64,000 nt of DNA, taken from Candidatus Nanoarchaeia archaeon. GTDB taxonomy: Archaea > Nanobdellota > Nanobdellia > SCGC-AAA011-G17 > JACPNG01. The translations under genes were made by a program, and so were the position numbers. How positions within the stretch are numbered: position 1 is the first letter of the stretch; every line of letters starts with the position of its first letter. The DNA is taken from NCBI GenBank assembly GCA_028714095.1, contig JAQTMY010000001.1:121787-185786 (forward strand), read 5' to 3'. This document shows positions 17,548 to 27,400 of this stretch, piece by piece. The notes beneath the pieces were generated by a model. The model did no database searches and had not been told where the DNA came from. It saw only the letters and a list, made by a program, of their open reading frames with translations.

Positions 17548-17592
17548 AGTTTATAAACAAGATGGACCTCTAATCCACATTAATTATAAATA
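17548..17592. promoter_or_regulatory. Divergent TATA promoters
   Basis: TTTATAAAC at 17550-17558 faces the minus-strand exporter operon (ATG at 17526). AATTATAAATA at about 17582-17592 faces the plus-strand gene at 17613. Each is about 25 bases from its start codon, consistent with leaderless transcripts. This spacing decides the start chosen for the ATPase. Confidence 0.6.
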
Positions 17593-17612
17593 ACCAAAAA
17601 CAAAAATTGTAG

Positions 17613-17831
17613 ATGGATAGGTCAAAACTAAATTATTGGATTGACATTAGCTGCTTAGTTTCCGGAGTGATAATGATCATTACCGGAGTACTAAAGCTAA
17701 TAAAATTTCATTCAGCAAACCTGAATTTATTGCACGATTTAACAGGAATAATTTTCACAATTCTTGTTTTGATCCATTTAACCTTACATTTCAAATGGAT
17801 AAAGGAAAACACTAAAAAATTATTACATTAA
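17613..17831 (+). CDS. Small two-helix membrane protein (DUF4405-like)
   Basis: A 72-residue protein with two membrane helices (about residues 11-28 and 40-58) and conserved-looking histidines in and between them (KFHSANLNLLHDLTGI, LIHLTLHFKWI). This His pattern and length resemble DUF4405, a family linked to haem-binding membrane proteins. Heme binding here is not shown. TATA element at about 17582-17592. Confidence 0.55.
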   Translation: MDRSKLNYWIDISCLVSGVIMIITGVLKLIKFHSANLNLLHDLTGIIFTILVLIHLTLHFKWIKENTKKLLH

Positions 17832-17862
17832 TACTCCATCCAACCACCTTTAGGAAAACTGC

Positions 17863-17888
17863 TGCAGGTTCTTGAAAAAGAATCTGCA
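17863..17888 (+). terminator. Stable hairpin with GAAA loop
   Basis: An 11-base-pair stem (TGCAGGTTCTT with AAGAATCTGCA, one G-T wobble) closed by a GAAA tetraloop, 31 bases after the stop of the DUF4405-like gene and before the next promoter. It has no following U-tract, so it may act as an RNA-stabilising or processing element as easily as a terminator. Confidence 0.4.
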
Positions 17889-17938
17889 CAGTTATTTATA
17901 AAAATTTAAATAGTAAAATATCATAATATTCCAAGATA

Positions 17939-18613
17939 ATGTCACCAAAACTGTTTTTAATGCCGGAAATGGAAATGGAAATAATCTATTCCTTCATTCT
18001 TATAGTCTCAAGTTTGATGATATACGCAAAAACAAAAGAAATCTATAATTTAACAGCAGACAAAGGTATAAAATATTTCAGACAGGCATTCTTGTTTTTT
18101 GCAATAGCTTTTTTTTCAAGAATGATTATTTTATTTTTATTTAATCTATTTGGTATTTCAAGAGTATTTGACTTTTCACCAAGGGCAGTAGGATTAATCA
18201 GCTCAATTTTCTTCGTGTACATAAGCACAATTGCAATATTCTATTTATTATACAGTCTAACCTGGAAAAAATGGGATCCAGACTCAAAACTAGTATGGTT
18301 AATCTATTTAGTTACATTAATAATTACGTTTATTGTAATTTCAACCAGGAACGGATTTATACTTTTAATTTTCCAGCTTGGTTTAAGCTTAATCGCATTA
18401 GGTATTTCATATCTAAGATATCTTAAATCAAAGAAGAACAAACACCTAAGGAATAATCTGATAATTTATGCCCTGCTTTTCATATTCTGGACAGTTAATA
18501 CTATACAATTATTTATTCCAGCATTCCTGGGCATGTTTAAGATTTTAATTTATTTAATTTCAATAGCAACATTTTTGTCAATTTTCTATGCTGTTATAAA
18601 AAGGACTGGTTAA
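17939..18613 (+). CDS. Seven-helix membrane protein, unknown
   Basis: A 224-residue protein with about seven hydrophobic helices and short loops (helices near residues 14-30, 45-65, 80-103, 115-133, 138-158, 170-190, 196-218). No enzymatic motif is visible and no family is recognised with confidence. The winged-helix gene begins only three bases after its stop. The pair therefore looks like a membrane sensor with a dedicated DNA-binding partner. This is inferred from arrangement. Confidence 0.65.
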   Translation: MSPKLFLMPEMEMEIIYSFILIVSSLMIYAKTKEIYNLTADKGIKYFRQAFLFFAIAFFSRMIILFLFNLFGISRVFDFSPRAVGLISSIFFVYISTIAIFYLLYSLTWKKWDPDSKLVWLIYLVTLIITFIVISTRNGFILLIFQLGLSLIALGISYLRYLKSKKNKHLRNNLIIYALLFIFWTVNTIQLFIPAFLGMFKILIYLISIATFLSIFYAVIKRTG

Positions 18614-18616
18614 AAG

Positions 18617-18889
18617 ATGGAGAAAAAAAGAGGAAGATTAGAAATAATCTATGATATACTGGATGTTATCAATAAAAACCAGAATAGGATAAAATATACC
18701 CCTTTACTTAGAAAATCAAACCTTTCCACAAAAAGATTCTCTGGATATGTTGCTGAATTGCTTGAAAAGGGTTTTATAAAAGAGCTTGAGAATAAAAACG
18801 ACAAGTATTTTTGCTTGACTGATAAAGGATTTTATTATCTTGAAAAATACAAGAACATAACTTCTTTTATAGAGGATTTTGGATTATAA
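18617..18889 (+). CDS. Winged helix-turn-helix protein
   Basis: A 90-residue DNA-binding protein of the archaeal winged-helix type: DVINKNQNRIKYTPLLRKSN (helices 1-2), LSTKRFSGYVAELLEKGFI (recognition helix) and a beta-wing ending in YFCLTDKGFYYLEKY. It is compact enough to be a bare wHTH domain. It is co-transcribed with the upstream 7-TM protein and converges on the EamA gene. Confidence 0.75.
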   Translation: MEKKRGRLEIIYDILDVINKNQNRIKYTPLLRKSNLSTKRFSGYVAELLEKGFIKELENKNDKYFCLTDKGFYYLEKYKNITSFIEDFGL

Positions 18890-18892
18890 ATC

Positions 18893-19777
18893 TTAATTAT
18901 ATCTTATGGCCAGGTAATTAGCAACTAAAATTAATATCCCACCAATAATAATATTTATTGTCAATAACTGACCTAAGAATACTACAGCTAAGAGTGAACC
19001 AACGATGGGTTCTAATAATAAAATTATTCCTGCATCCATAGTTGAAACTTCTTTCATTCCCTTAAAGTAAAATATATGACTTATTATTTCAGTAAACAAG
19101 GCAAAGATTATAATCCATATCCAGATTGAAGCAGAGAAATTAAAAGAAACCGAGCTAATTGAAGGAATTTTAATTAAACTTATTAAAGGATAAGCTAACA
19201 GCAAGAAAAATATTGTTAAAACTGCATTTGTAAATTTGGTAGTAATTGGTGGAGATTGATTTTTGCTGACAAAACTTCCAATAACAACCCAACCAGACAA
19301 ACATATTCCTCCAAATAAAGAAACAATAACTCCCCCCAAATTTTTAATTTCAGCAACATTAAAAGGATTTATTAGGATAATCATCCCAACAATAACCAGT
19401 AAACAAGTGAGAATATTCCATTTTGTTATTTTTTCTTTTAAAAAAAGATAAGTTATTAACATAGTCCATAAGGGTTGGGTATAAAGTAAAAGTACAACAA
19501 TAGCTACCGGAGCTCCTAATACTACCCCCCCAAATTGTGATAAAACACATCCGGCAGTAGCAAATCCATACAAAACCCATAACCATTTTTTCCCTTTCAA
19601 AACCCTTAGGTTTTTATTTAAAATAATAAATGGGATGAGCAACAAAAAAACCACTAATTGAGGTATTATTGAAATCTCAAATAGGGAAAGTCCTAAGTTA
19701 GAAAAAATCTGCCCACCAAAAACAATAAAACCAGAGAGAATTCCTGTGATAATCACAAACAAGTATTCTCTTTTCAT
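18893..19777 (-). CDS. EamA/DMT-family transporter
   Basis: A 294-residue permease of the drug/metabolite transporter superfamily. Ten hydrophobic helices form two EamA repeats, the first ending near LYTQPLWTMLITYLFLKEKIT and the second near ILLLEPIVGSLLAVVFLGQLL, both standard EamA motifs (P-x-x-x-x-L/A with a following glutamate or lysine). Substrate cannot be told from sequence. It is flanked by a convergent wHTH gene and an upstream HAD hydrolase on the same strand. Confidence 0.85.
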   Translation of the reverse strand: MKREYLFVIITGILSGFIVFGGQIFSNLGLSLFEISIIPQLVVFLLLIPFIILNKNLRVLKGKKWLWVLYGFATAGCVLSQFGGVVLGAPVAIVVLLLYTQPLWTMLITYLFLKEKITKWNILTCLLVIVGMIILINPFNVAEIKNLGGVIVSLFGGICLSGWVVIGSFVSKNQSPPITTKFTNAVLTIFFLLLAYPLISLIKIPSISSVSFNFSASIWIWIIIFALFTEIISHIFYFKGMKEVSTMDAGIILLLEPIVGSLLAVVFLGQLLTINIIIGGILILVANYLAIRYN

Positions 19778-19824
19778 AGAAAAAATAAAGTTTTATTGCT
19801 TTTAATATTTTCTATATTAATAAC

Positions 19825-20481
19825 TCATCCAGATTTAATCTCTCTCAATACAACATCAATATCATTTAAACTTTCCAGAGGATATGCAAAATCTCTATGA
19901 TTTTCGATAAAAGAAATCATATCTTGCCTTGGATTAAAAGCAGCTTCATGTAATACTCCATAAAATCTAATTTCCTTAGTTCCTTTATTCCTTGCATCTA
20001 AACAAGCCTGGCCATCAGAAACCAAATCTCCAATATAAACAAAACCAGAGTCAGCCAGCTCAAAGATTAAATCAGATTTGCTTTCAGGAGCACGATATAT
20101 TCCATTTACAAGATTTATAATTTCATTATAACCTAGAAGTTTATCTAGTGTGTTGGATGGCCTGTTTGTGAGAATTATTATATTTTCCTTTCCAATGTTT
20201 TTAACAGCTTTTTGTAATGCTTTCTTAGCGCCTTCTACTAAATAAAAAGGCCCCTTGCTTTCAAAGTTCTTAAAAAACATATCATTAACAATTTCCAAAT
20301 GTTCTTCTTTTATTCCTAAACTTCTGTAGAAAGCCTTTAAATCCTTCATTTGAAAGTTCTTTTTATAAAATTCTAATGAAATAGAAGGATAACCTAACTC
20401 GATCCTGGTTTCTGAATCAGCCTCAAAAACAAAGGGCAATGAGTCATACAAAGTTCCATCCAAATCAAAGGCAAGTTTCAT
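19825..20481 (-). CDS. HAD-superfamily hydrolase
   Basis: Phosphatase-type hydrolase. Motif I is FDLDGTLYD (residues 5-13 from this start), motif II ILTNRPSN, and motif IV YIGDLVSDGQACLDARNKG. The cap between motifs I and II is alpha-helical, as in phosphoglycolate phosphatase-like members. The start at 20481 is preferred over 20502: it yields the usual MKLAFDLDGT opening and lies about 25 bases from an AT-rich TATA-like element at about 20506-20515. Substrate unknown. Confidence 0.85.
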   Translation of the reverse strand: MKLAFDLDGTLYDSLPFVFEADSETRIELGYPSISLEFYKKNFQMKDLKAFYRSLGIKEEHLEIVNDMFFKNFESKGPFYLVEGAKKALQKAVKNIGKENIIILTNRPSNTLDKLLGYNEIINLVNGIYRAPESKSDLIFELADSGFVYIGDLVSDGQACLDARNKGTKEIRFYGVLHEAAFNPRQDMISFIENHRDFAYPLESLNDIDVVLREIKSG

Positions 20482-20545
20482 AATTTTTATTTTCTCTAGC
20501 ATTATTTAAATCTTACTACTGTAAAGTAAATAACAACAACCCATA

Positions 20546-20618
20546 ATATTTATATACTACATACCTAATATGTATTTATAAACAACCATAATATAAAGTA
20601 TTACGGAGTATGTAGTTA
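20546..20618 (+). promoter_or_regulatory. Promoter with inverted-repeat operator for surface locus
   Basis: A TATA-like ATTTATATAC (about 20548-20557) overlaps the first arm of a perfect 9-base inverted repeat: ACTACATAC at 20556-20564 and GTATGTAGT at 20608-20616. A second dyad, TACATA/TATGTA (20559-20575), lies inside. The far arm ends two bases before the ATG of the ribbon-helix-helix gene. This layout suggests autoregulation by that protein, inferred from position and symmetry. Confidence 0.55.
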
Positions 20619-20762
20619 ATGAAAGAGAGGATTACAGTTACTTTAGACAAAGATCTTCTGGATTGGCTAGATAAAAAAATCTCTCAAAAAATTTTCGCAA
20701 ACAGGAGCCATGGTTTAGAGTTTCTAATAAAACAAAAAGTTCTGGAGGAATCTAAGAAATGA
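20619..20762 (+). CDS. Ribbon-helix-helix protein (CopG-like)
   Basis: A 47-residue protein (MKERITVTLDKDLLDWLDKK) with the classic RHH layout: a beta-strand (RITVTLD), a helix (KDLLDWLDKKIS), a turn (FANRSHGLEFLI) and a second helix. Such proteins bind DNA as dimers at short inverted repeats, and one lies immediately upstream. Its stop overlaps the start of the 1225-residue surface protein by four bases (ATGA), so it heads the surface operon and is the likely regulator. Confidence 0.8.
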   Translation: MKERITVTLDKDLLDWLDKKISQKIFANRSHGLEFLIKQKVLEESKK

Positions 20763-23700
20763 TAGATCAAATTAACTACAAAAATAAAAGAAACTACAGG
20801 ATTTTGATAGTTCCTCTAATAATCATTGCAGTTGTTTTACTCGGTTATTTTAATATGTTTGAATACATCGGAAATGCAATTGGCCTAGTCGAATTTGATT
20901 ACAAGGAAGAATACCAGGGTCAGCCTTTGATTGTAAGATTTAGTCTAAACGACTATATAAAAGATGTTCCTGTAGAAGAAGTTCTGCAAAATAATAAGAT
21001 AGTGTTAAACCTAAATGATTATAACATAAACCAGACAGGAGATGCATATGTAGACTTAATTGTAAATGGAATTACTGTAGACAGTAAAAAAATAACAATA
21101 TTAGAAACAGATTTAAGTTTACCAGAGGAAAACATAACAATTCCGGAAATAATTGAAATAAACCAGACAGAGGAAAACATAACAATCACAGTCCCAGAAG
21201 AATCTAATATAACTCTTGAAATAACACCTCCGGAAATAATTGAACTTCCTGAAAATAAAACTGAGGAAAAGAAAATAGAATCTGAATTTTATTTAACAAA
21301 AAAAGGAAAACATATTGAAGAATCAATAACAAAAAGAGGAGATAACTATGATATTTACTTAACATCTTCAGCAATAGCAGCTGAATCTTTGGGAAATGAA
21401 GCAAAAAACACAAACATAGATATCAAGGGAGCAAAAATAAATGAAAACATAACTTCATTCTTAGATAAGGTAAATGATCCAAGATTCACAACAGATGTAT
21501 TTGCTCTTCCTTCATTGACAATAGAGGAAGCAACAATAACACTTCCAAAATATGACAAGGTAACTTTAATATTAAAATGCCCAAACTTCAACACAGACTC
21601 AGGATACTGTCCATTATGGGAGAGAACTTCAATCCCATTTACAGATAATGGAGATACAATTACATTCAAGGTAAATTCATTCTCTGGTTATGTAGGAAGC
21701 AACCTAACAGTTCTTAACATAAAATCATATCCGATGGTTGGAGACAACTGGGAAGTAAACTTTGAAACAGTTGGGCAGGCAGATTTAACAATCGAGGCTG
21801 TAGATGGAACTTCCTTTGGAAATGATCTAAACTTTATTGAATTAACATGCGGAAGTAATGTAATAACAAGTTCATTAACAGATGGAAAAGTTTACATTCC
21901 AAACTACCAATGCTCAGAACAGTCAAAAGAATCTTCCAAAGTAATATCAACCGGCCAGCATGTTTTGCAGATTACATTTGGCACAGAATCAGCAAAAGCA
22001 TATAACTATGCCTCAGACTCCCCGCAAACATTAAACGTACATGGTAAACTTACAGATTCCTCAGGAGCAAACATTAATGGAGATACAGATTTAATATTCA
22101 AAATATATGACATAGCTTCCGGAGGCTCTGAATTATGGTCAGAAACAATAACAGTTCCTGTTTCAAATGGAATTTACTCCACAGTATTAGGATTAGGAAC
22201 TCCGATGACTCTTCCATTTGATAAAGGATATTATTTGGGTGTTGCAGTTTCTGGAGACTCTGAAATGAGTCCAAGAGTAAATCTAACATCATCTCCATAT
22301 TCATTCACAGCAGATCTTGCCTATAATTTATCTTGTACTGGGTGTGTGGATTGGAATTCAGAAATTGCAAATATTCCTGCAGGATTTGCAGACGGAATTG
22401 ATGATACAGCAGGAGTTTCAGATTATTCAAATCTAGCAATGACAAATGACACAGTTAATTTCACAGGCGTTGTTCATTTCCAGAACCAGACAATATTATT
22501 TGAATACAGCCCTGTTTTATATAATTTAACAAATTGTGATACAATAGACACAGATTCTGTTGGTAATCTAGTATGTGGAACAGACGGTGGAAGTGGAGGA
22601 GATGATTTGACTAATGTAGCATTTGTAAATAATTCATTAAATCTTACAGAGTCAATACAATTCCAGAACCAGACAATATTATTCAGCTATTCTCCAGTAT
22701 TCAATAACCTAACTTCATGTGATAGCATTGATACAGATTCAGTAGGTAATTTAGTTTGTGGAACTGACTCTTCTGGTGGTTCAATGGATTATGCAAACAT
22801 AGCAATGTTAAATGATACAGCCAATTTCACAGGAATAATCCAGTTCCAGAATGAAACAATATTATTTACAAACAGTCCAGTATTCAACAATCTAACAAGC
22901 TGTGATTCTATAGATACAGATGCAAATGGTAATTTGGTCTGTGGGGCTGATTTAGGTGGAGAAATGGTTTACACAAACATAGCAATGTTAAATGATACAG
23001 CCAATTTCACAGGAATAATCCAGTTCCAGAATGAAACAATCTTATTTACAAACAGTCCAGTATTGCATAACCTAACTTCATGTGATAGCATTGATACAGA
23101 TTCTGTGGGAAATCTTGTTTGTGGAACAGATGCAACTGGAGCCGGAGATGATTTGACTAATGTAGCATTTGTAAATAATACAGCTAACTTCACTGGATTA
23201 ATTGAATTCACAAATGAAACAATCTTGTTTGATAAATCTCCCGTATTTTACAATCTAACAAGCTGTGATAGCATTGATACAGACGCATCAGGAAATCTAG
23301 TATGTGGTACAGACTCAGGAGCCGGAGATGATTTGACTAATGTAGCATTCCTCAATAATAGTCAGCAGTTTACAAGCGATGTAAGATTCCAGAAATCACC
23401 TGTATTCCAAAACCTAACAGAATGTGACACAATCGATACAGATGCAACTGGTAATTTAGTATGTGGAACAGATGCTTCAGGCGGATTTGATGATACAGCA
23501 ATTAATGAGACTATTGCGGGGGTAAATGATACTATTAGCCAAAACAATGCCTCATTGACTTTAATAATTGCTGCACAATCCGCAGATAACACTTCTATAA
23601 ATAATCTGGTAACAGCAAACAATAATTCATTAGCAGACATAATTCCTAAAGTAGTTCTTAGTTCAGATTTAAACAATTCTTATGCAAGATTAAAGACAGA

Positions 23701-24436
23701 TAATACATTTACCTTAAGTCCAGTATTTAGTAATTTAACAAGCTGTGATACAATAGACACAGATGCTTCTGGAAATTTAGTTTGTGGAACAGATGCTTCT
23801 GGTGGTTCAATGGATTATGCAAACATAGCAATGACAAATGATACTGCTAATTTTACTGGATTAATTGAATTCACAAATGAAACAATCTTGTTTGATAAAT
23901 CTCCAGTATTTTACAATCTAACTTCATGTGATACTATAGATACAGATTCAGTAGGTAATCTAGTATGTGGAACAGATGCTAACTCTGACGATCTAACAAA
24001 TGTAGCTTTTGTAAATAATTCATTAAATCTTACAGAGTCAATACAATTCCAGAACCAGACAATATTATTCAGCTATTCTCCAGTATTCAATAATCTAACT
24101 TCATGTGATAGCATTGATACAGATTCAGTAGGTAATTTAGTTTGTGGAACAGATGATAGTATTGGACCAAACTCGGTTGTAAACACCACCCATATTGAAG
24201 ATGGAACAATAACAAACGTAGATATAAGTAATTCAGCAGCAATAGATCCTTCTAAGATCGTAAATGGGACCTTTGGTTCTACAGATGATTATGTATTCCC
24301 TGCTAACCTAAATGTAACCAACAACATTACTGCTGAAGGGATTACTATGAAGACTAATGACAAAATTTACCTTGGCGATGAAGGCAATGCAACGATCTAC
24401 TTTGACGGAACTAACTTGATAATAAAGGTAAATTAA
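20759..24436 (+). CDS. Giant repeat surface protein, fibre-like
   Basis: A 1225-residue surface protein. One membrane helix (about residues 15-34) is followed by an extracellular region with Glu/Pro/Ile/Thr stretches, then a domain with a conserved Cys pair (about 225-318). A beta domain at about 410-525 (from SPQTLNVHGKL to SSPYSFTADL) resembles those preceding fibre repeats. Nine repeats follow (about 560-1145) with the core SPVFxNLTxCDxIDTDxxGNLVCGTD. The C-terminus (KIYLGDEGNATIYFDGTNL) is a fibre-type ending. Many N-x-S/T sites suggest glycosylation. Parts of the repeats are nearly identical at DNA level, pointing to recent duplication. Confidence 0.75.
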   Translation: MIDQINYKNKRNYRILIVPLIIIAVVLLGYFNMFEYIGNAIGLVEFDYKEEYQGQPLIVRFSLNDYIKDVPVEEVLQNNKIVLNLNDYNINQTGDAYVDLIVNGITVDSKKITILETDLSLPEENITIPEIIEINQTEENITITVPEESNITLEITPPEIIELPENKTEEKKIESEFYLTKKGKHIEESITKRGDNYDIYLTSSAIAAESLGNEAKNTNIDIKGAKINENITSFLDKVNDPRFTTDVFALPSLTIEEATITLPKYDKVTLILKCPNFNTDSGYCPLWERTSIPFTDNGDTITFKVNSFSGYVGSNLTVLNIKSYPMVGDNWEVNFETVGQADLTIEAVDGTSFGNDLNFIELTCGSNVITSSLTDGKVYIPNYQCSEQSKESSKVISTGQHVLQITFGTESAKAYNYASDSPQTLNVHGKLTDSSGANINGDTDLIFKIYDIASGGSELWSETITVPVSNGIYSTVLGLGTPMTLPFDKGYYLGVAVSGDSEMSPRVNLTSSPYSFTADLAYNLSCTGCVDWNSEIANIPAGFADGIDDTAGVSDYSNLAMTNDTVNFTGVVHFQNQTILFEYSPVLYNLTNCDTIDTDSVGNLVCGTDGGSGGDDLTNVAFVNNSLNLTESIQFQNQTILFSYSPVFNNLTSCDSIDTDSVGNLVCGTDSSGGSMDYANIAMLNDTANFTGIIQFQNETILFTNSPVFNNLTSCDSIDTDANGNLVCGADLGGEMVYTNIAMLNDTANFTGIIQFQNETILFTNSPVLHNLTSCDSIDTDSVGNLVCGTDATGAGDDLTNVAFVNNTANFTGLIEFTNETILFDKSPVFYNLTSCDSIDTDASGNLVCGTDSGAGDDLTNVAFLNNSQQFTSDVRFQKSPVFQNLTECDTIDTDATGNLVCGTDASGGFDDTAINETIAGVNDTISQNNASLTLIIAAQSADNTSINNLVTANNNSLADIIPKVVLSSDLNNSYARLKTDNTFTLSPVFSNLTSCDTIDTDASGNLVCGTDASGGSMDYANIAMTNDTANFTGLIEFTNETILFDKSPVFYNLTSCDTIDTDSVGNLVCGTDANSDDLTNVAFVNNSLNLTESIQFQNQTILFSYSPVFNNLTSCDSIDTDSVGNLVCGTDDSIGPNSVVNTTHIEDGTITNVDISNSAAIDPSKIVNGTFGSTDDYVFPANLNVTNNITAEGITMKTNDKIYLGDEGNATIYFDGTNLIIKVN
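22625..22764 (+). repeat. 140-bp near-identical direct repeat, copy 1
   Basis: This stretch of the fibre gene recurs at 24011-24150 with one mismatch over 140 bases. It codes for one full repeat unit (NNSLNLTESIQFQNQTI through CGTD). Near-identity between non-adjacent units suggests recent gene conversion or duplication. Confidence 0.85.
22794..22884 (+). repeat. 91-bp direct repeat, 180-bp period, copy 1
   Basis: Identical to 22974-23064 except for one base. It encodes the NIAMLNDTANFTGIIQFQNE part of two neighbouring repeat units, so this pair is probably a very recent tandem duplication inside the fibre gene. Confidence 0.8.
22974..23064 (+). repeat. 91-bp direct repeat, 180-bp period, copy 2
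   Basis: Second copy of the unit at 22794-22884, with one mismatch (attattt against cttattt). See copy 1. Confidence 0.8.
24011..24150 (+). repeat. 140-bp near-identical direct repeat, copy 2
   Basis: Second copy of 22625-22764, about 1.4 kb downstream, with one base difference. It lies in the last repeat of the fibre gene. Confidence 0.85.
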
Positions 24437-24437
24437 A

Positions 24438-27400
24438 ATGATTAAAAACCCTTTAGTTAAAAAAAGAAAATTACTCCTAATAATCCTGATTATCTTTGCT
24501 ATCTTAATAATATTTTTTTTAGTAAAACCCAAAGAAACAGTGACTTCAAAAGCAATAACCCCTTCTGCTATATTTAGAGAATCTGTATCAAAAGTTATAA
24601 ATATGAGAATTGAAAAACAGGATTATTTTGAGCAATATCTTGCTTATAATATACTTAAAAAAGATAGTAAATCATTCATAATAAACCTAAAGCCAAAAGA
24701 AATAATAAAAAAAGAAATAGAAAATTGCAAGTCTAAGACTGATGAAGAAAAAATAAAATGCATATCAGATCTAAAGGACAATTATTTATTCACAAAAAAA
24801 TCACTTGAAGAAGTAATTTCTGATTTTGATAATCTTGATAAGCTTCCGGTGAGAATTGAGGGAGATAAAATATCTACAAATATCTCTCAAATAAACTTCC
24901 TGGAAGAAAATTCCATAGAAGTCCATGTTGAGGAGATAATGCCTGAACAAAAGGTTTTGATTGGTTTTGGAACAATGGAGTTTACAACAACTCCAGATAC
25001 AGATACCCAAGCTTCAGTTACCATCTTAAACAATACCTATGTTGTAATTTCCTGGTGTGCAGAAGCCAACAATCAATATGAAATGGGAGTATGGGACATT
25101 AACGGGACTATGGTCAGTCCCGGAACATGGAATGCTTCATTCGTTGCAGCAGCAACTTGTCAATTTCATCCAAGTTCAATCGCTGGTTTAAATGAAACCG
25201 CATTTATCTTCTACGGATTTGACAACACCGAAAAAGATTCTTCATTTATCATTTATGATATTTTCGGAAATACGATAGTTTCAACAACAGATGTAGACAC
25301 AACAGCCGGAACCTATGGTTACGAACAAGATTTAGCAGTTTTAAACTCAACAAACTTCATTGCATTATGGAGAGATGATTCAGATGATATCTATTCCTAT
25401 AGATCTTATTTATCTACAGGAACTGCTTTAACAGTAAACCAAAGTGTTTTAAATGGGGTAGCAGGAGAGGAGCAGGGGGGAATTTTCGGGGATTGTTGTT
25501 TAAGTCCTACAAATGAAAACATTTCTATCACAGTATTTGACACAGCCACAGATGATGTAAGATCCTATACAAGATCCTATCTTGGAGCAGGTTCAGGAAC
25601 AAGAACTCAGGACGCAAATGCCGGTGCTTCTGGAGATACAAGAGTTGCTGTAATAAATGAAACAGCTTATGTGGTTTTGTGGTTTGATTTAGCTTCAACC
25701 ACAACCTATAATCTTGAGCTGGTAAGTGAAGAAGGTGCTGCCCTAAAAAGCCTGACAGCAATTCCTGTAGAAATAAATCTGAGAGCATCTGCCTATACTA
25801 TTTCAATTGTAAGATTAAATGATACTTTATTTGCTGTTGCACCCACAAACCAGACAATTCACTTTTACGATAACAATCTAAATAATCTGTATAATCTCAC
25901 ACTTCCATTTCAGGGAACTATTGATATGGCAAGTTTTAACAGAAGACAAGATCTTGGAGAATTTGGAGTTTTATGCCAAGATAGTTTGATTATCACACAA
26001 ATGAACTCTAGTACTGGTTGGTTTGAATTATATGATTTTAATGGTACTTTATGGGATGGAATATGTGCAACAAATGCTAATGTTCCTCCGGTCATAACAA
26101 TAACCTATCCAGAGGATATTTCCTATGTTGAAGGGGATGTTACTAATTTAAATTATACAATTACAAACACCACAGCAGCCATAGATGTTTGTTGGTATTC
26201 TTTGGATCTCGGAGAGACTAATTCAACAGTTGAATGTGGAACAAACATAACAGATCTATCTCCTGGAATAGGAAGCCAGACTTATTTTGTTTACAGCAAC
26301 GGAACCGATGGGCTAGAAGGCTTAAACTCCGTTACATTCACAGTTTATGAAAAACCTAATATGACAATAATAGACCCAACAACAGAACTTGTAAGAAATG
26401 CAACAAGCTATGAAGTTATTTCAATATTCTTTAATGTTTATAATTTAACAGAAATAACCTCTGGAGTAAATTTAACAAATATAACCATTGATGGAATAGA
26501 TGCAATAATAGCAGAAGCAAATACATGTACAGGAACTTTAAATTGTACTGCATTAAACGAAACCAAAGATTGTAATGGATGTAGTCAATGTAATTATACA
26601 GCCTATAATTGTGGTGGTTCAGCATCTGCATGTGCCACTTATGGCATAGGTAGTTGTGTTTCTTGTGGATGCTCCTGGGATACAGCAAACTGTTATGATG
26701 CTGGTGCAGGAGACCCAGCTGTATGTGATACCCATGATTCAAGTCAAACAAATTGTGAGACCTGCGGATGTACTTGGGACGGGTGTGAAGGAGCTCCTGC
26801 TGCCTGTTCAACTCATACTGGGGCAGGTCAATCTGTATGTACAAGCTTTGGATGTGACTGGACATTTTCAAGTTGTACTGGTGAAGGAGAATGTGAAAGT
26901 CTCACAAGAGGAACATGTGGAGATTGTAGTGCTCAGGGCTGTACTCTGGAACCGTTCCCAGGAGGATGTATAGGGGGTACTATACTCTGTGCAGGTTCTT
27001 CAGAAGCCAATTGTGATAGCTGTGATTATTGTACTGCTGTATATGCCTGTACCGGAACCCCCGATGCATGTAACACAAAAACAGATTCATCAACATGTAC
27101 AGCTCAGGGTTGCACCTGGTCTGGATGCGACGGATCTCCAGCTTCTTGTACTGGACAAAGCCAGGGAGATTGTGCTACATGTGGATGTTCTTGGGACCCA
27201 GCAGATTGTTATGGAACAACAAGCTATGTTTGTCAAACAGGAACATGCTCTCCTACATGTGGATGCGATGAAACTCTCCCCTCATGTGATGCAATAGGAA
27301 CATGTGCAGGATGCGGCTACGGACAAAATTGTGATGCCTGCTCAGCAGGAAACTGCTCAAATCTCACAGAAGAACAAATCGCATATAATGGTACTTCTTG

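Noticed and set aside
22434..24170. CRISPR array in the repeated part of the fibre gene
   Set aside because: The repeats are protein-coding, vary in length and sequence, and lie in one long open frame with a conserved amino-acid motif.
26431..27297. Frames on both strands over the Cys-rich adhesin region
   Set aside because: Repetitive composition of the Cys-rich repeats keeps other frames open; the products have no plausible domains.
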